A stretch of 64,000 bases of DNA from Caulobacterales bacterium. Its GTDB lineage: Bacteria > Pseudomonadota > Alphaproteobacteria > Caulobacterales > Caulobacteraceae. Shown in pieces: positions 42,358 to 51,829 of this stretch. The stretch spans positions 230,873 to 294,872 of the forward strand of contig JAEKKJ010000007.1 in the NCBI GenBank assembly GCA_019510435.1, read 5' to 3'. Under the pieces are notes generated by a model. The model saw only the letters and a list, made by a program, of their open reading frames with translations, did not search any database and was not told the DNA's origin. Position numbers and translations under genes: made by a program. How positions within the stretch are numbered: the stretch's first letter is position 1; each line of letters begins with the position of its first letter.

Positions 42358-45300
42358 ATGACCTTTTCCGACTTCTTCGTGAGCCGCCCGCGCTTTGCGG
42401 TCGTGCTCTCCATCATCATCTTCGTGGCCGGGCTGATCGCCCTGCCGGCCCTGCCGATCGCCGAATATCCGGAGGTGGTCCCGCCCACGGTGGTGGTCCG
42501 CACCACCTATGCCGGCGCCGACCCCGCCGTGATCGCCGAGACCGTGGCCGCGCCCCTGGAGCAGTCGATCAACGGCGTCGAGGGGATGCTCTACCAGTCG
42601 TCCCAGGCTACGGCGGACGGGGCCATGGCCCTGACCGTGACCTTCGCCCTGGGGGTCGATCCCGACAAGGCCCAGGTGCTGGTGCAGAACCGCGTCGCCC
42701 AGGTGCTGGCCAAGCTGCCGCCCGAGGTGCAGCGCGTGGGCGTCACCACCACCAAGGCCTCGCCGACGCTGATCGAGGTGGTGCACCTGACCTCGTCCAG
42801 CCCACGCTACGACCAGCTGTACCTGGCCAGCTACGCGCAGCTCCACGTCAAGGACGCCCTGGCCCGCAGTTACGGAGTCGGGGACGTGCAGATGTTCGGC
42901 CAGGGGCCGTACTCCATGCGCGTCTGGCTGGACCCGGAGAAGCTCGCCTCGCGCTCCCTGACGCCCGGCGACGTGGTCACCGCCCTGCGCGAACAGAACG
43001 TGCAGGTGGCCGCCGGACAGGTCGGCGCGCCGCCCGCGCCTGGCCAGGCCGGATTCCAGATCTCGGTCAGCACCCAGGGCCGGCTGGAGACCGAACAGCA
43101 GTTCGGCGACATCGTGATCCGCGCCGGCGACGACGGCGAGATCACCCACCTGCGCGACGTCGCCCGGGTGGAGCTGGGTTCCGACAGCTACGCCCTGCGC
43201 GCCCTGCTGGACAACAAGCCCGCCATCGCCATCCCGGTCTTCCAGCGCCCCGGCACCAACGCCCTGCAGATGGCGGCCGGCATCCGCAAGACCATGGAGG
43301 AGCTGAAGAAGGATTTCCCGGAGGGGGTCCAGTACCACATCGTCTACGACACCACCGGCTTCGTGCACGAGAGCATCAACGCCGTCGTCCACACCCTCTT
43401 CGAGGCCCTGATCCTCGTGGTGCTGGTGGTGGTGCTGTTCCTGCAGAACTGGCGCGCCTCGATCATCCCGCTGGCGGCCGTACCTGTCAGCCTCGTTGGC
43501 ACCTTCGCGGTGATGATGGCCATGGGCTTCGGCCTCAACGCCCTGACCCTGTTCGGCCTGGTCCTGGCGATCGGCATCGTGGTCGACGACGCCATCGTGG
43601 TGGTCGAGAACGTGGAGCGGAACATCGCCCTCGGCCTTTCGCCCAGCGAGGCCACGCGCCGGGCCATGCGCGAGGTCACCGGGCCCATCGTCTCCACCGC
43701 CCTGGTGCTCTGCGCGGTGTTCGTGCCGACCGCCTTCATCACCGGCCTGACCGGCCAGTTCTACCGCCAGTTCGCCCTGACCATCGCCATCTCGACGGTG
43801 ATCTCGGCGTTCAACTCCCTGACCCTGTCGCCGGCCCTGGCCGCCGTGCTGCTCCGTCCGCACGACGCGCCCAAGGACCGCTTCGAGCGGCTGATCGAGG
43901 GGTCGCTCAGCTGGCTGTTCGGGCCGTTCAACCGGTTCTTCGCCTGGATGTCGCGCTCGTACGTGGGCGGCGTCTCGCGGATGCTGGGCCGCAGCTCCAT
44001 CGCCCTGGTGCTCTACGGCGTGCTGATCGCCTTCACGGTGGTCTCCTTCGCCCGCACGCCGACCGGCTTCGTGCCGCAGCAGGACAAGCTGTACCTGGTG
44101 GCGGTGGCCCAGCTGCCCGACGCGGCCACCATCGACCGCACCGAGGCGGTGATCCGCAAGATGGGCGACATCGCCATGAAGACGCCGGGGATCACCCACG
44201 CGGTCGCGTTCCCGGGCCTGTCGGTGAACGGCCTGGTCAACAGCCCCAACGCCGGGGCGGTGTTCATGACCCTGGACACCTTCGACAAGCGCGCCTCCAA
44301 GGCGCTCTCGGCCCAGGCGCTGGCGGCCGATCTCAACAAGAAGTTCGCGGGCATCCCCGAGGCGACCATCGCGGTCTTCCCGCCGCCGCCCGTCCAGGGC
44401 CTGGGTACCATCGGCGGGTTCCGGATGCAGATCGAGGACCACGCCGGCCTCGGGCCCCAGGCGGTGTACGACGCCACCCAGCGGGTGATCGCCGCGGCGT
44501 CCAAGGACCCGGCCCTGACGGGCGTCTTCTCCTCCTACCAGGTCAGCGTGCCCAAGATCCGCGCCGATGTGGACCGCGAGAAGGCCCGCGCCCAGGGCGT
44601 GTCGCTGACGGACCTCTACGAGACCATGCAGGTCTATCTGGGCTCGCTGTACGTGAACGATTTCAACCGCTTCGGGCGCACCTATCCGGTGAACGTCCAG
44701 GCCGACCAGCGCTTCCGCCTGCAGCCGGAGGACATCCTGCGCCTGCAGACCCGCAACGGCGCCGGCCAGATGATCCCGCTGGGCGCGTTCATCACCACCC
44801 ACCAGACCACGGGGCCGGAGCGGACGTCGCACTACAACGGCGTGCTCACCGCCGAGGTCAACGGCGGGCCGGCGCCGGGCCATTCGACCGGCGAGGCCCA
44901 GAAGCGGCTGGAGGCGATCGCCAAGAAGGAGCTGCCGAACGGCATGTCCTTCGAATGGACCGAGCTGACCTACCAGCAGATCCTGGCGGGCGACACGGCC
45001 ATCTACGTCTTCCCGATCTGCGTGCTGCTGGCCTTCCTGGTGCTGGTCGCCCAGTACGAGAGCTGGACCCTGCCGCTGGTGGTGATCCTGATCGTGCCGA
45101 TGTGTCTGCTCAGCGCCCTGGTGGGGGTGCAGCTGACGGGCGGGGACAACAACGTCTTCACCCAGATCGGCCTGATCGTGCTGGTGGGGCTGGCGTGCAA
45201 GAACGCCATCCTGATCGTGGAGTTCGCCCGCGAGCGGGAGCTGGCCGGCGACACCCCGTTCCAGGCGGTGCTGGCGGCCTGCCGGCTGCGCCTGCGGCCG

Positions 45301-45534
45301 ATCCTGATGACCTCCATGGCCTTCATCATGGGCGTGGCGCCGCTCGCGGTCTCCACGGGGGCCGGGGCCGAGATGCGCCGGGCGATGGGCGTGGCGGTGT
45401 TCTCCGGCATGCTGGGCGTCACCGCCTTCGGCCTGCTCTTCACGCCGGTCTTCTACTGGACCATCCGCCGCCTCACGCGCCGCAAGCGCCCCGGCGCCGC
45501 CGGCGCCGAGCCGCTGCCCCTGGCCGCCGAATAG
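42358..45534 (+). CDS. RND multidrug efflux transporter, HAE1 family
   Basis: Inner-membrane proton/drug antiporter of 1058 residues with 12 helices and two large periplasmic loops. It starts MTFSDFFVSRPRFA as in AcrB/MexF relatives. The proton-relay aspartates are in GIVVDDAIVVVENVERN, and the lysine is in GLACKNAILIVEFARE. Length is standard. It is 89 bases after the adaptor gene and 14 bases before the outer-membrane factor. Confidence 0.96.
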   Translation: MTFSDFFVSRPRFAVVLSIIIFVAGLIALPALPIAEYPEVVPPTVVVRTTYAGADPAVIAETVAAPLEQSINGVEGMLYQSSQATADGAMALTVTFALGVDPDKAQVLVQNRVAQVLAKLPPEVQRVGVTTTKASPTLIEVVHLTSSSPRYDQLYLASYAQLHVKDALARSYGVGDVQMFGQGPYSMRVWLDPEKLASRSLTPGDVVTALREQNVQVAAGQVGAPPAPGQAGFQISVSTQGRLETEQQFGDIVIRAGDDGEITHLRDVARVELGSDSYALRALLDNKPAIAIPVFQRPGTNALQMAAGIRKTMEELKKDFPEGVQYHIVYDTTGFVHESINAVVHTLFEALILVVLVVVLFLQNWRASIIPLAAVPVSLVGTFAVMMAMGFGLNALTLFGLVLAIGIVVDDAIVVVENVERNIALGLSPSEATRRAMREVTGPIVSTALVLCAVFVPTAFITGLTGQFYRQFALTIAISTVISAFNSLTLSPALAAVLLRPHDAPKDRFERLIEGSLSWLFGPFNRFFAWMSRSYVGGVSRMLGRSSIALVLYGVLIAFTVVSFARTPTGFVPQQDKLYLVAVAQLPDAATIDRTEAVIRKMGDIAMKTPGITHAVAFPGLSVNGLVNSPNAGAVFMTLDTFDKRASKALSAQALAADLNKKFAGIPEATIAVFPPPPVQGLGTIGGFRMQIEDHAGLGPQAVYDATQRVIAAASKDPALTGVFSSYQVSVPKIRADVDREKARAQGVSLTDLYETMQVYLGSLYVNDFNRFGRTYPVNVQADQRFRLQPEDILRLQTRNGAGQMIPLGAFITTHQTTGPERTSHYNGVLTAEVNGGPAPGHSTGEAQKRLEAIAKKELPNGMSFEWTELTYQQILAGDTAIYVFPICVLLAFLVLVAQYESWTLPLVVILIVPMCLLSALVGVQLTGGDNNVFTQIGLIVLVGLACKNAILIVEFARERELAGDTPFQAVLAACRLRLRPILMTSMAFIMGVAPLAVSTGAGAEMRRAMGVAVFSGMLGVTAFGLLFTPVFYWTIRRLTRRKRPGAAGAEPLPLAAE

Positions 45535-45548
45535 CCTCGAGTATCGCC

Positions 45549-46943
45549 ATGAGCCTGATCCGCACCCTCCTGGTCGCCGCGTCCGCCGCGACCCTCGCCG
45601 CCTGCGCCGTGGGCCCGAAGTACCAGCCTCCGACGGAGACGCCCGTGGCCCTCACGGCGGCGCATCCGAACCTGGCCGCAAGCCCGGCCGAGGCGGACTG
45701 GTGGAAGGCGTTCGGCGACCCGGAGCTCGACAGCCTGATCACCCGGGCCCTGGCCGCCAACCTGGACGTCCGGGTCGCGGTCGATCGGGTGCGCGAGGCC
45801 CGGGCCCTGTTCCAGGACACCCAGCTGGACCAGCTGCCCCGGGTCACCACCGCGGCGACCTATACCCGCGGCAAGGCCCAGCAGCCGGGCGTCAGCACCG
45901 CCCGGGTGGACCTGAAGCAGGCCGACGTGGGCTTCGACGCCGCCTGGGAAATCGACCTCTTCGGCCGCGTCCGCCACGAGGTCGCCGCCGCCCGCGCCGA
46001 CGCCGAGGCCGCCCAGGCCGACCTGCGCGAGGTGCAGGTGACCGTGGCGGCCGAGGTGGCCCGCAACTACCTGGAGTTCCGCGGCGCCCAGGTGCGGCGG
46101 GCCGTGGCCGAGGAGAACGCACGCACCCAGCGCGACACCCTGCGGCTCACCGACGTGCGCTTCCAGGTGGGCTCGGGCGATCCGGTGGACGTGGAGAGCG
46201 CCCGCGCCCGGCTGAACGCCACCGAGGCCGCCATTCCGCTGCTGCGCACCGCCGAGGCCCAGGCGGCCAATCGGCTGGCGGTGCTGGTGGGCGTGCGGCC
46301 AGGAACGCTGGATGCGGAGCTGGTGGCCGCTCCAGCGGGGCAGGGCGCCGGCCCCACCGCGATCCCGATCGGCGATGCCTCGACCTTCCTGCGCCACAGG
46401 CCCGACGTGCAGGCGGCCGAGCGGCGGCTGGCGGCGGAGACCGCCCGGACCGGCGTGGCCACGGCCGACCTCTTCCCGCGGCTGAGCGTCACCGGGTTCG
46501 TCGGCTTCCTGTCGGGCGACCTCTCGGGCCTCTTCAAGAGCGGCAGCCGCGCCTGGACCGTCAGCCCGGCGGTCAGCTGGCCGGGCTTGGACCTGGGCGG
46601 CGCTCGCGCACGCCTGCGGGCCCAGGAGGCCCGGGGCGACGCCAGCCTGGCGCTCTACGACCAGACCGTACTGCGCGCGGTGGAGGACCTGCAGAACGCC
46701 CTCGTGGCCTACCGCGAGCGCCAGGGCCAGGTGGTGAGCCTGTCGCAGCAGGTGGCCGCCTCGCGGCGCGCCGCCGAGCTCGCCCACATCCGCTACAAGG
46801 AAGGCCACATCGACTTCCTGCGGGTGCTGGACGCCGAGCGTACGCGCCTGGAGGCCGAGGACGGCCTGGCGGCGGCGCAGACGGCGGCGAATGTGGACGT
46901 CGTGGCGATCTACAAGGCCCTGGGCGGGTCCGCGGCGACCTGA
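45549..46943 (+). CDS. Outer-membrane efflux channel (NodT/OprM type)
   Basis: Protein of 464 residues. A lipoprotein signal with LAAC is followed by VGPKYQPPTETP and two TolC-like repeats with long helices (TRALAANLDVRVAVDRVREARAL, and the second from FLRHRPDVQAAERRLAAE). It forms the exit duct of the tripartite pump. Third gene of the operon. Confidence 0.95.
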   Translation: MSLIRTLLVAASAATLAACAVGPKYQPPTETPVALTAAHPNLAASPAEADWWKAFGDPELDSLITRALAANLDVRVAVDRVREARALFQDTQLDQLPRVTTAATYTRGKAQQPGVSTARVDLKQADVGFDAAWEIDLFGRVRHEVAAARADAEAAQADLREVQVTVAAEVARNYLEFRGAQVRRAVAEENARTQRDTLRLTDVRFQVGSGDPVDVESARARLNATEAAIPLLRTAEAQAANRLAVLVGVRPGTLDAELVAAPAGQGAGPTAIPIGDASTFLRHRPDVQAAERRLAAETARTGVATADLFPRLSVTGFVGFLSGDLSGLFKSGSRAWTVSPAVSWPGLDLGGARARLRAQEARGDASLALYDQTVLRAVEDLQNALVAYRERQGQVVSLSQQVAASRRAAELAHIRYKEGHIDFLRVLDAERTRLEAEDGLAAAQTAANVDVVAIYKALGGSAAT

Positions 46944-47021
46944 AGCGGCCGTTGCGCCGCGGCCCCGCTCGCCAGTGGCCCGGGGCGTGCTAAGCCTGCC
47001 GCCCGGGAGGTAAGCGAGGGG

Positions 47022-49427
47022 ATGAGTCCGCGGAGGCGCCGCCGTCGTTTCCGCCGCGGAGCGCTGCTGGCGCTCGCGGCGTGCGGCGCCGCGTTCCAGG
47101 CCGCGCCAGCCCACGCCGAGCACGCCCTGATCTTCCGCCTGCCGGCCGAGCCGGTCGACACGGCCCTGGTGCGGTTCGGCATACAGGCGGGCGTCTCCAT
47201 CGGCGGTTTTCCGGCGCCCGGCTGCGTGGGCTTGAGCAATGCGGTGAGCGGCGCCCTGACGCCCGCCCAGGCCCTGCGGCGGCTGCTGCCGGCCGGCTGC
47301 GGCTTTCGCCGCGTCGACACCCGCGCCTTCCGCATCATCGGCGGTCGGGCAGGGTCGAGCCCGCGGCCGGCCGTCACGCCGCCGCAGCCGGGCGACCTCT
47401 CTGAGCTGGTAGTGACCGCCGAGCGGCGACCCGAGCCGTTGCGCGGCAGCCCGTTCGCGGTCAGCGCCCTCAGCGGCGAGGACATCGAGCGCCTGGGCGC
47501 CAAGAGCTTCGCCGAAGCCGCGGCCCAGTTCGTGGGGGTGGCCGAGACCAACCTGGGGCCCGGCCGCAACAAGATCCTGATCCGAGGGGTCTCGGACGGG
47601 GCCTTCACGGGGCGCACGCAGTCGACCGTGGGCCTCTACCTCGGCGACGTGCCGATCACCTACAACGCGCCCGATCCTGACCTGCGGTTCGCCGACGTCG
47701 ACCGGGTGGAGGTGCTGCGCGGCCCACAGGGCACCCTCTACGGCTCCGGCTCCATCGGCGGCATCGTGCGCATCGTCCCGGCCCGCCCAGACCCGACGCA
47801 GACTCTGGGACGCCTGGCCGTGGAGGGCACCTTCAACGGGCACGACGATCGCTCCTCGGGCGTTGAGGGCATGCTGAACGTGCCCGTGGTGACCGGCCGG
47901 GTGGCCGTGCGCGGCGTGGCCTACTACGACGAACTGCCCGGCTACCTGGACAATCCGGGGCTTGGGCTGTCGGACACCAACCACGGCCACCGCTCGGGCC
48001 TGCGCCTGACCGCGCTGGGCGATTTCGAGGGCGGATGGCAGGCCCAGGCCTCGGTCAGCCGCCAGTCGATCTACACGGACGACGCCCAGTACAGCCAGGG
48101 GCCCGACCGCTACGTGCGCAGCGCCGCCATCCTGGAGCCGCACGACAACGATTTCACCCTGGTGGGCGGCTCGTTGGCGCACGCTGGTTCCGTGGTCGAC
48201 CTGCGGGTCTCCGGCGCCTACATCGACCACGACCGCTCCAGCCGCTACGACGCCACGGGCGCCTTCGACCTGCCGGCGCGGCAAGTCGCCGCGTACGACG
48301 ACGCCCAGCGCACCGAGCTGTGGGTGGCCGAGGCGCTGGCCACCTCGGCCGAGGCGCGGCGGTTCCGCTGGCTGGGCGGGCTGTTCGGCTCGGTGGCCCG
48401 GGAGACCAGCACGGGCATCCTCGACGCCAGCGTTTCGGGCGGCCCGACCCGCGCCGCCTTCTCCCGCCGCGACCACCTGACCGAGGCGGCGGTGTTCGGC
48501 GAGCTGACCTACGACCTGACCTCCAAGCTGACCGCCACCGCGGGCGGGCGGCTGTTCGCCACGCGGGTGGAGACCTCGTCCGACACCTTCCAGCTGGCCC
48601 GCACGCCGATCCCGGACGTCCATCGCCACCTCACCGACGAGGGCTTTGCGCCGAAGCTGCGCCTGGCCTACGCCTTCGCGCCCGACCGGGTGGTCTACGC
48701 CCAGCTGCAGGACGGCTACCGCGCCGGTGGCTTCAACGTGCCGGCCCGGGCGGACGGGCGGCCCAACGCGCCGGACAACTTCCCCGACTACCGCCCTGAC
48801 CGCCTGCACAGCTACGAGATCGGCGGGGAGGCGAGTCTGTTCGAGCGCACCCTGACCCTGCGCGCGGCCATATTCCGGGCGGTCTGGCGTAATGTGCAGA
48901 CCGACCAGTTCCGGCCGTCAGGGCTGCCAGTGACTCTGAACATCGGTGACGGCTTCAACACCGGCGTGGAGTTCGAGGCCACCTGGCGGCCGGACAGCCA
49001 CTGGCGCGCGCGGCTGAACGCCCTCCTCGACAATCCGGACCTGCACCCGGACCAGACCGTCTTCCCCACGCGGATGGATATCGGCCTGCCGGGCGTGGCC
49101 AAGCAGTCGCTCTCGCTGGACCTGGCCTACCATTGGACGGTCCTGGGCGACCTGCGCGCCGAGCTCTCGGCCCAGGCCTCCTACGTCGGCCGCTCGTACC
49201 TCACCTTCCACCAGGCCGCGGCGCGGGAGATCACCGACAACGGGGAGGGGCGCCTGGCGGCCACCCTGGAGGGCCGCAACTGGCAGCTCCAGGCGTTCGT
49301 CGACAACGTCACCGACCAGTCCGGCGACACCTTTGCGTTCGGGAACCCCTTCACCCGCTCGCGTGCGCCCCAGTCGACGCCGCTGCCGCCGCGCTCTTTC
49401 GGGCTTGCCATCCGCCGGTCGTTCTAA
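47022..49427 (+). CDS. FecA-type TonB-dependent receptor with N-terminal signalling domain
   Basis: Outer-membrane receptor of 801 residues. After the signal peptide comes a secretin/TonB short N-terminal (STN) domain (about 35-107, FRLPAEPVDTALVRFGIQAGVSI to RAFRIIGG), then the TonB box region, a plug (VEVLRGPQGTLYGSGSIGGI), and a barrel ending in LPPRSFGLAIRRSF. The STN domain relays ligand binding to a FecR anti-sigma factor, and the matching sigma and FecR genes follow directly. Two cysteines in the STN domain may form a disulfide. Iron-chelate is the usual ligand of this class but is not provable here. Confidence 0.94.
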   Translation: MSPRRRRRRFRRGALLALAACGAAFQAAPAHAEHALIFRLPAEPVDTALVRFGIQAGVSIGGFPAPGCVGLSNAVSGALTPAQALRRLLPAGCGFRRVDTRAFRIIGGRAGSSPRPAVTPPQPGDLSELVVTAERRPEPLRGSPFAVSALSGEDIERLGAKSFAEAAAQFVGVAETNLGPGRNKILIRGVSDGAFTGRTQSTVGLYLGDVPITYNAPDPDLRFADVDRVEVLRGPQGTLYGSGSIGGIVRIVPARPDPTQTLGRLAVEGTFNGHDDRSSGVEGMLNVPVVTGRVAVRGVAYYDELPGYLDNPGLGLSDTNHGHRSGLRLTALGDFEGGWQAQASVSRQSIYTDDAQYSQGPDRYVRSAAILEPHDNDFTLVGGSLAHAGSVVDLRVSGAYIDHDRSSRYDATGAFDLPARQVAAYDDAQRTELWVAEALATSAEARRFRWLGGLFGSVARETSTGILDASVSGGPTRAAFSRRDHLTEAAVFGELTYDLTSKLTATAGGRLFATRVETSSDTFQLARTPIPDVHRHLTDEGFAPKLRLAYAFAPDRVVYAQLQDGYRAGGFNVPARADGRPNAPDNFPDYRPDRLHSYEIGGEASLFERTLTLRAAIFRAVWRNVQTDQFRPSGLPVTLNIGDGFNTGVEFEATWRPDSHWRARLNALLDNPDLHPDQTVFPTRMDIGLPGVAKQSLSLDLAYHWTVLGDLRAELSAQASYVGRSYLTFHQAAAREITDNGEGRLAATLEGRNWQLQAFVDNVTDQSGDTFAFGNPFTRSRAPQSTPLPPRSFGLAIRRSF

Positions 49428-49440
49428 TTCAAGGGCGGCG

Positions 49441-49959
49441 ATGAGCGACGCCCGTTCCGCGCTGCTGGCGGCCTATCTTGCGCGTCGCGCCGACCTTGTG
49501 CGGTTCTTCGCCCTGCGGCTGAAGTCCGAGGCGGCGGCCGAGGACCTGGTGCAGGATATCTACCTGCGCGCCGCGGCGGTTCCGCGTGGCCTCGAGGTGC
49601 GCAACGCCACGGCCTATCTCTACCGGCTGGGTTCCAACCTGATGCTGGACCGGATCCGGGGAGAGCGCCGCACCGCCGCCCGCGACTACGCCTGGCGCGA
49701 GAGCCACCGCACGATCGTGGAGAGCGAGGAGGTGGCGGAAGAGCCCTCCGCCGAGGCTGCGCTCGCCGCCCGCCAGCGCCTGGCCGAGGTGGTGGCGGTG
49801 CTGGCCGAGTTGCCCGAGCAGACCCAGAAGGTGTTCCGGCTGCACAAGTTCGAGGGCCTCAGCCATGCCGAGGTGGCGCAGCGGCTGGGGATCTCCCGGA
49901 GCGGCGTTGAAAAGCACGTGATGGCCGTGCTGCGCCGCCTGGCGGAGCGCCTGGGATGA
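49441..49959 (+). CDS. ECF sigma factor (FecI type)
   Basis: Protein of 172 residues. Sigma region 2 (about 12-80) has AAEDLVQDIYLRAA and YLYRLGSNLMLDRIR; region 4 (about 115-165) has LPEQTQKVFRLHKFEGLSHAEVAQRLGISRSGVEKHVM. It should direct transcription of the receptor operon when released by FecR. It starts 13 bases after the receptor stop and is followed by the anti-sigma gene. The order receptor-sigma-FecR is the reverse of the classic fecIR-fecA arrangement. Confidence 0.94.
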   Translation: MSDARSALLAAYLARRADLVRFFALRLKSEAAAEDLVQDIYLRAAAVPRGLEVRNATAYLYRLGSNLMLDRIRGERRTAARDYAWRESHRTIVESEEVAEEPSAEAALAARQRLAEVVAVLAELPEQTQKVFRLHKFEGLSHAEVAQRLGISRSGVEKHVMAVLRRLAERLG

Positions 49960-50050
49960 CGGCGCAGGTGTGGCGGGCAGGAGGCGTTTTGCCGGCGGCG
50001 GCGTCATTGCAGTGGGACGAGTGCTTCACGGCGCTTTGGGATAGGGGCCG

Positions 50051-51046
50051 ATGAGCGGCGGACGAGACGAGGAAAGGCCAATGACGGCGCCCGAGGCGGC
50101 CGCTCAATGGTTCGCGCGTCTCAATGACGACGGCGCGGGCGAAACCGACTGGCAGGCCTTCGAGGCCTGGCTCTCGGCCGACGCCGCGCATGCCGACGCC
50201 TACGCCCGCCTGGAACGGATCTGGGTCGAGCTGGAAGACATGGCCCCGGAGGCGGTCGCCGCCCTCGGTGGCGGCGCCGCGGCGCCGATTCCCTTTGCGC
50301 CTCGCCCGAAGGTGGCTCCGCGCCGCGGCTGGCTCTACGCAGGGGCCGGCCTGGCGGCCGGCCTGACTGTGGCGGTGGTCGGCGTGGCCAACTGGCCGAA
50401 GGCGCCGGCGGCGACCTACGCCGCCGCGCCGGGCCAGACCCGCCAGGTGGCGCTCGCCGATGGCAGCAAGGTGTGGCTGAACGCCCAGACCCATCTCAGC
50501 GTGCGGCTGGGCCAGCGCGAGCGCGCGGTCGAGCTGGCCGATGGGGAGGCGGCGTTCGATGTCACCCACGACCCGGCCCGGCCGTTCGAGATCACCGTCG
50601 GCGACCGCGACGTCCGCGTGGTGGGCACCCAGTTCGACCTGCGCCGCCGCGACGGCGAGATCACCCTGACCGTCCGCCGCGGCACCGTGGAGGTGCGCCC
50701 GGCCGGCGAGCCCCAGGCCGCGCCGACCCGGGTCACCGCGGGCCAGCGCCTGACCCACCACGAGGGCGCCCCAGGCTCCATGCTGCTGGCCGCCGAGCCG
50801 GAGGCCGCATTCGCCTGGACCGAGGGACGGCTGGTCTATAGCGCGGCGCCGCTTCGCGAGGTGGCCGCCGACCTCAGCCGCAGCCTGGGCGTGCCCGTGC
50901 GCGTCGCCGATGCTTCGACCGGACAGCTCCGCTTCAGCGGCGTCCTGGCCCTCGACGACAAGGCCGCGGTCCTGCGCCGCCTGCAGGCGTTCGCGCCGGT
51001 GCGCGCCGAACCCCAGGGCGGCGGCTACGTTCTGAGCCGCCGCTAG
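50051..51046 (+). CDS. FecR-family anti-sigma factor
   Basis: Protein of up to 331 residues. The N-terminal cytoplasmic part binds sigma (AAAQWFARLNDDGAGETDWQAFEAWLSADAAHADAYARLE). One transmembrane helix (about 98-114) precedes a periplasmic FecR domain (TRQVALADGSKVWLNAQTHL, GEAAFDVTHDPARPFEI, VVGTQFDLRR). ATG 50081 has a better ribosome site (GAGGAAAGG) and would shorten it by 10 residues. Convergent with the acid phosphatase gene. Confidence 0.93.
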   Translation: MSGGRDEERPMTAPEAAAQWFARLNDDGAGETDWQAFEAWLSADAAHADAYARLERIWVELEDMAPEAVAALGGGAAAPIPFAPRPKVAPRRGWLYAGAGLAAGLTVAVVGVANWPKAPAATYAAAPGQTRQVALADGSKVWLNAQTHLSVRLGQRERAVELADGEAAFDVTHDPARPFEITVGDRDVRVVGTQFDLRRRDGEITLTVRRGTVEVRPAGEPQAAPTRVTAGQRLTHHEGAPGSMLLAAEPEAAFAWTEGRLVYSAAPLREVAADLSRSLGVPVRVADASTGQLRFSGVLALDDKAAVLRRLQAFAPVRAEPQGGGYVLSRR

Positions 51047-51058
51047 GGGGTCAAAGCC

Positions 51059-51829
51059 CTAGGGCGCGATGTGGGCGGCGGTCAGTTCCGCCCGCGCCGC
51101 CTCGAGTTCGGCGCGGAATGCGGGCTTTTCCATCAGCTTGATCACCAGGGCCGTGCCCAGGGCCTGGCCGGCTTCGATGTCGCGTCGGTAGTGCGCGCCG
51201 CAGACAAGGCGGCTCTCCGCATATTCCGACGCCCGCGCCAGGATGACCTGACCATTGCCCGGGATCAGGTTGGCAAGCGTCGTGGCGGCGGCATAGCCCA
51301 TGGTCGCGTGGCCGCTGGGATAGGCGCTCTTGATCGCGTCGCTGCGGTTGCAGGGGTTGAGCGTCGGGTCGGCGTGCCAGGGCCGCGTGCGCATGAAGTA
51401 GGCCTTGGCGCGTTTGGCGATGACGCTGTCCTCGTTGCGCAGGTCGGTGAACAGCGCCGCCGTGGCGGGGAAGCGCTGCAGGTCGAAGGCGGGCCCCAGG
51501 ACATCGGCGATCGAACGGACATCCTCGATCTCATCGTCCTGCTTGGCCTGGGCCAGGCGCTCGGGCGTGCGCGCCGCCTCGATGCGGTGCAGCTCGGCCA
51601 GCTCGGCCGCGGTCAGCGGCGAGTCGTCCGCGGGCGGCGGCGGCAGGATCAGGGTGGGGTCCAGGTCCGCCGGCTGCAGGAACTTCGACACCGCCGCGGG
51701 CTTGGCCGCCGGCTCCGGCGCCGGCTGGGCCAGGGCAGGCGCCGCCTGCGCGGCCAGCAGGACGGCGGCGAGCGTCAGGCGCAGGGCGTGGCGTCGCATC
51801 GGGCGGGGGTCATTCATCTGGGACCGCAT
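51059..51829 (-). CDS. Class A nonspecific acid phosphatase
   Basis: Exported phosphatase of 256 residues. The signal peptide (LTLAAVLLAAQAAPALA) is followed by the PAP2-type active site in three parts: KAYFMRTRP, YPSGHATMG and SRLVCGAHYRRDIEAG, i.e. K-X6-RP, PSGH and SR-X5-H-X3-D. It releases phosphate from organic esters in the periplasm. The start at 51829 overlaps the TonB receptor stop (TGATG), so the two are translated together; ATGs at 51817 and 51799 are alternatives. The pairing suggests import of a phosphate ester that is then cleaved. Confidence 0.92.
   Translation of the reverse strand: MRSQMNDPRPMRRHALRLTLAAVLLAAQAAPALAQPAPEPAAKPAAVSKFLQPADLDPTLILPPPPADDSPLTAAELAELHRIEAARTPERLAQAKQDDEIEDVRSIADVLGPAFDLQRFPATAALFTDLRNEDSVIAKRAKAYFMRTRPWHADPTLNPCNRSDAIKSAYPSGHATMGYAAATTLANLIPGNGQVILARASEYAESRLVCGAHYRRDIEAGQALGTALVIKLMEKPAFRAELEAARAELTAAHIAP

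Noticed and set aside
41818..44883. 1021-codon minus-strand open frame opposite the RND transporter
   Set aside because: No recognisable domain; the plus strand encodes a full HAE1 transporter with its catalytic residues.
45453..48809. 1118-codon minus-strand open frame across the outer-membrane factor and FecA-type receptor
   Set aside because: It spans two unrelated genes and an intergenic gap on the other strand and has antisense-like composition.
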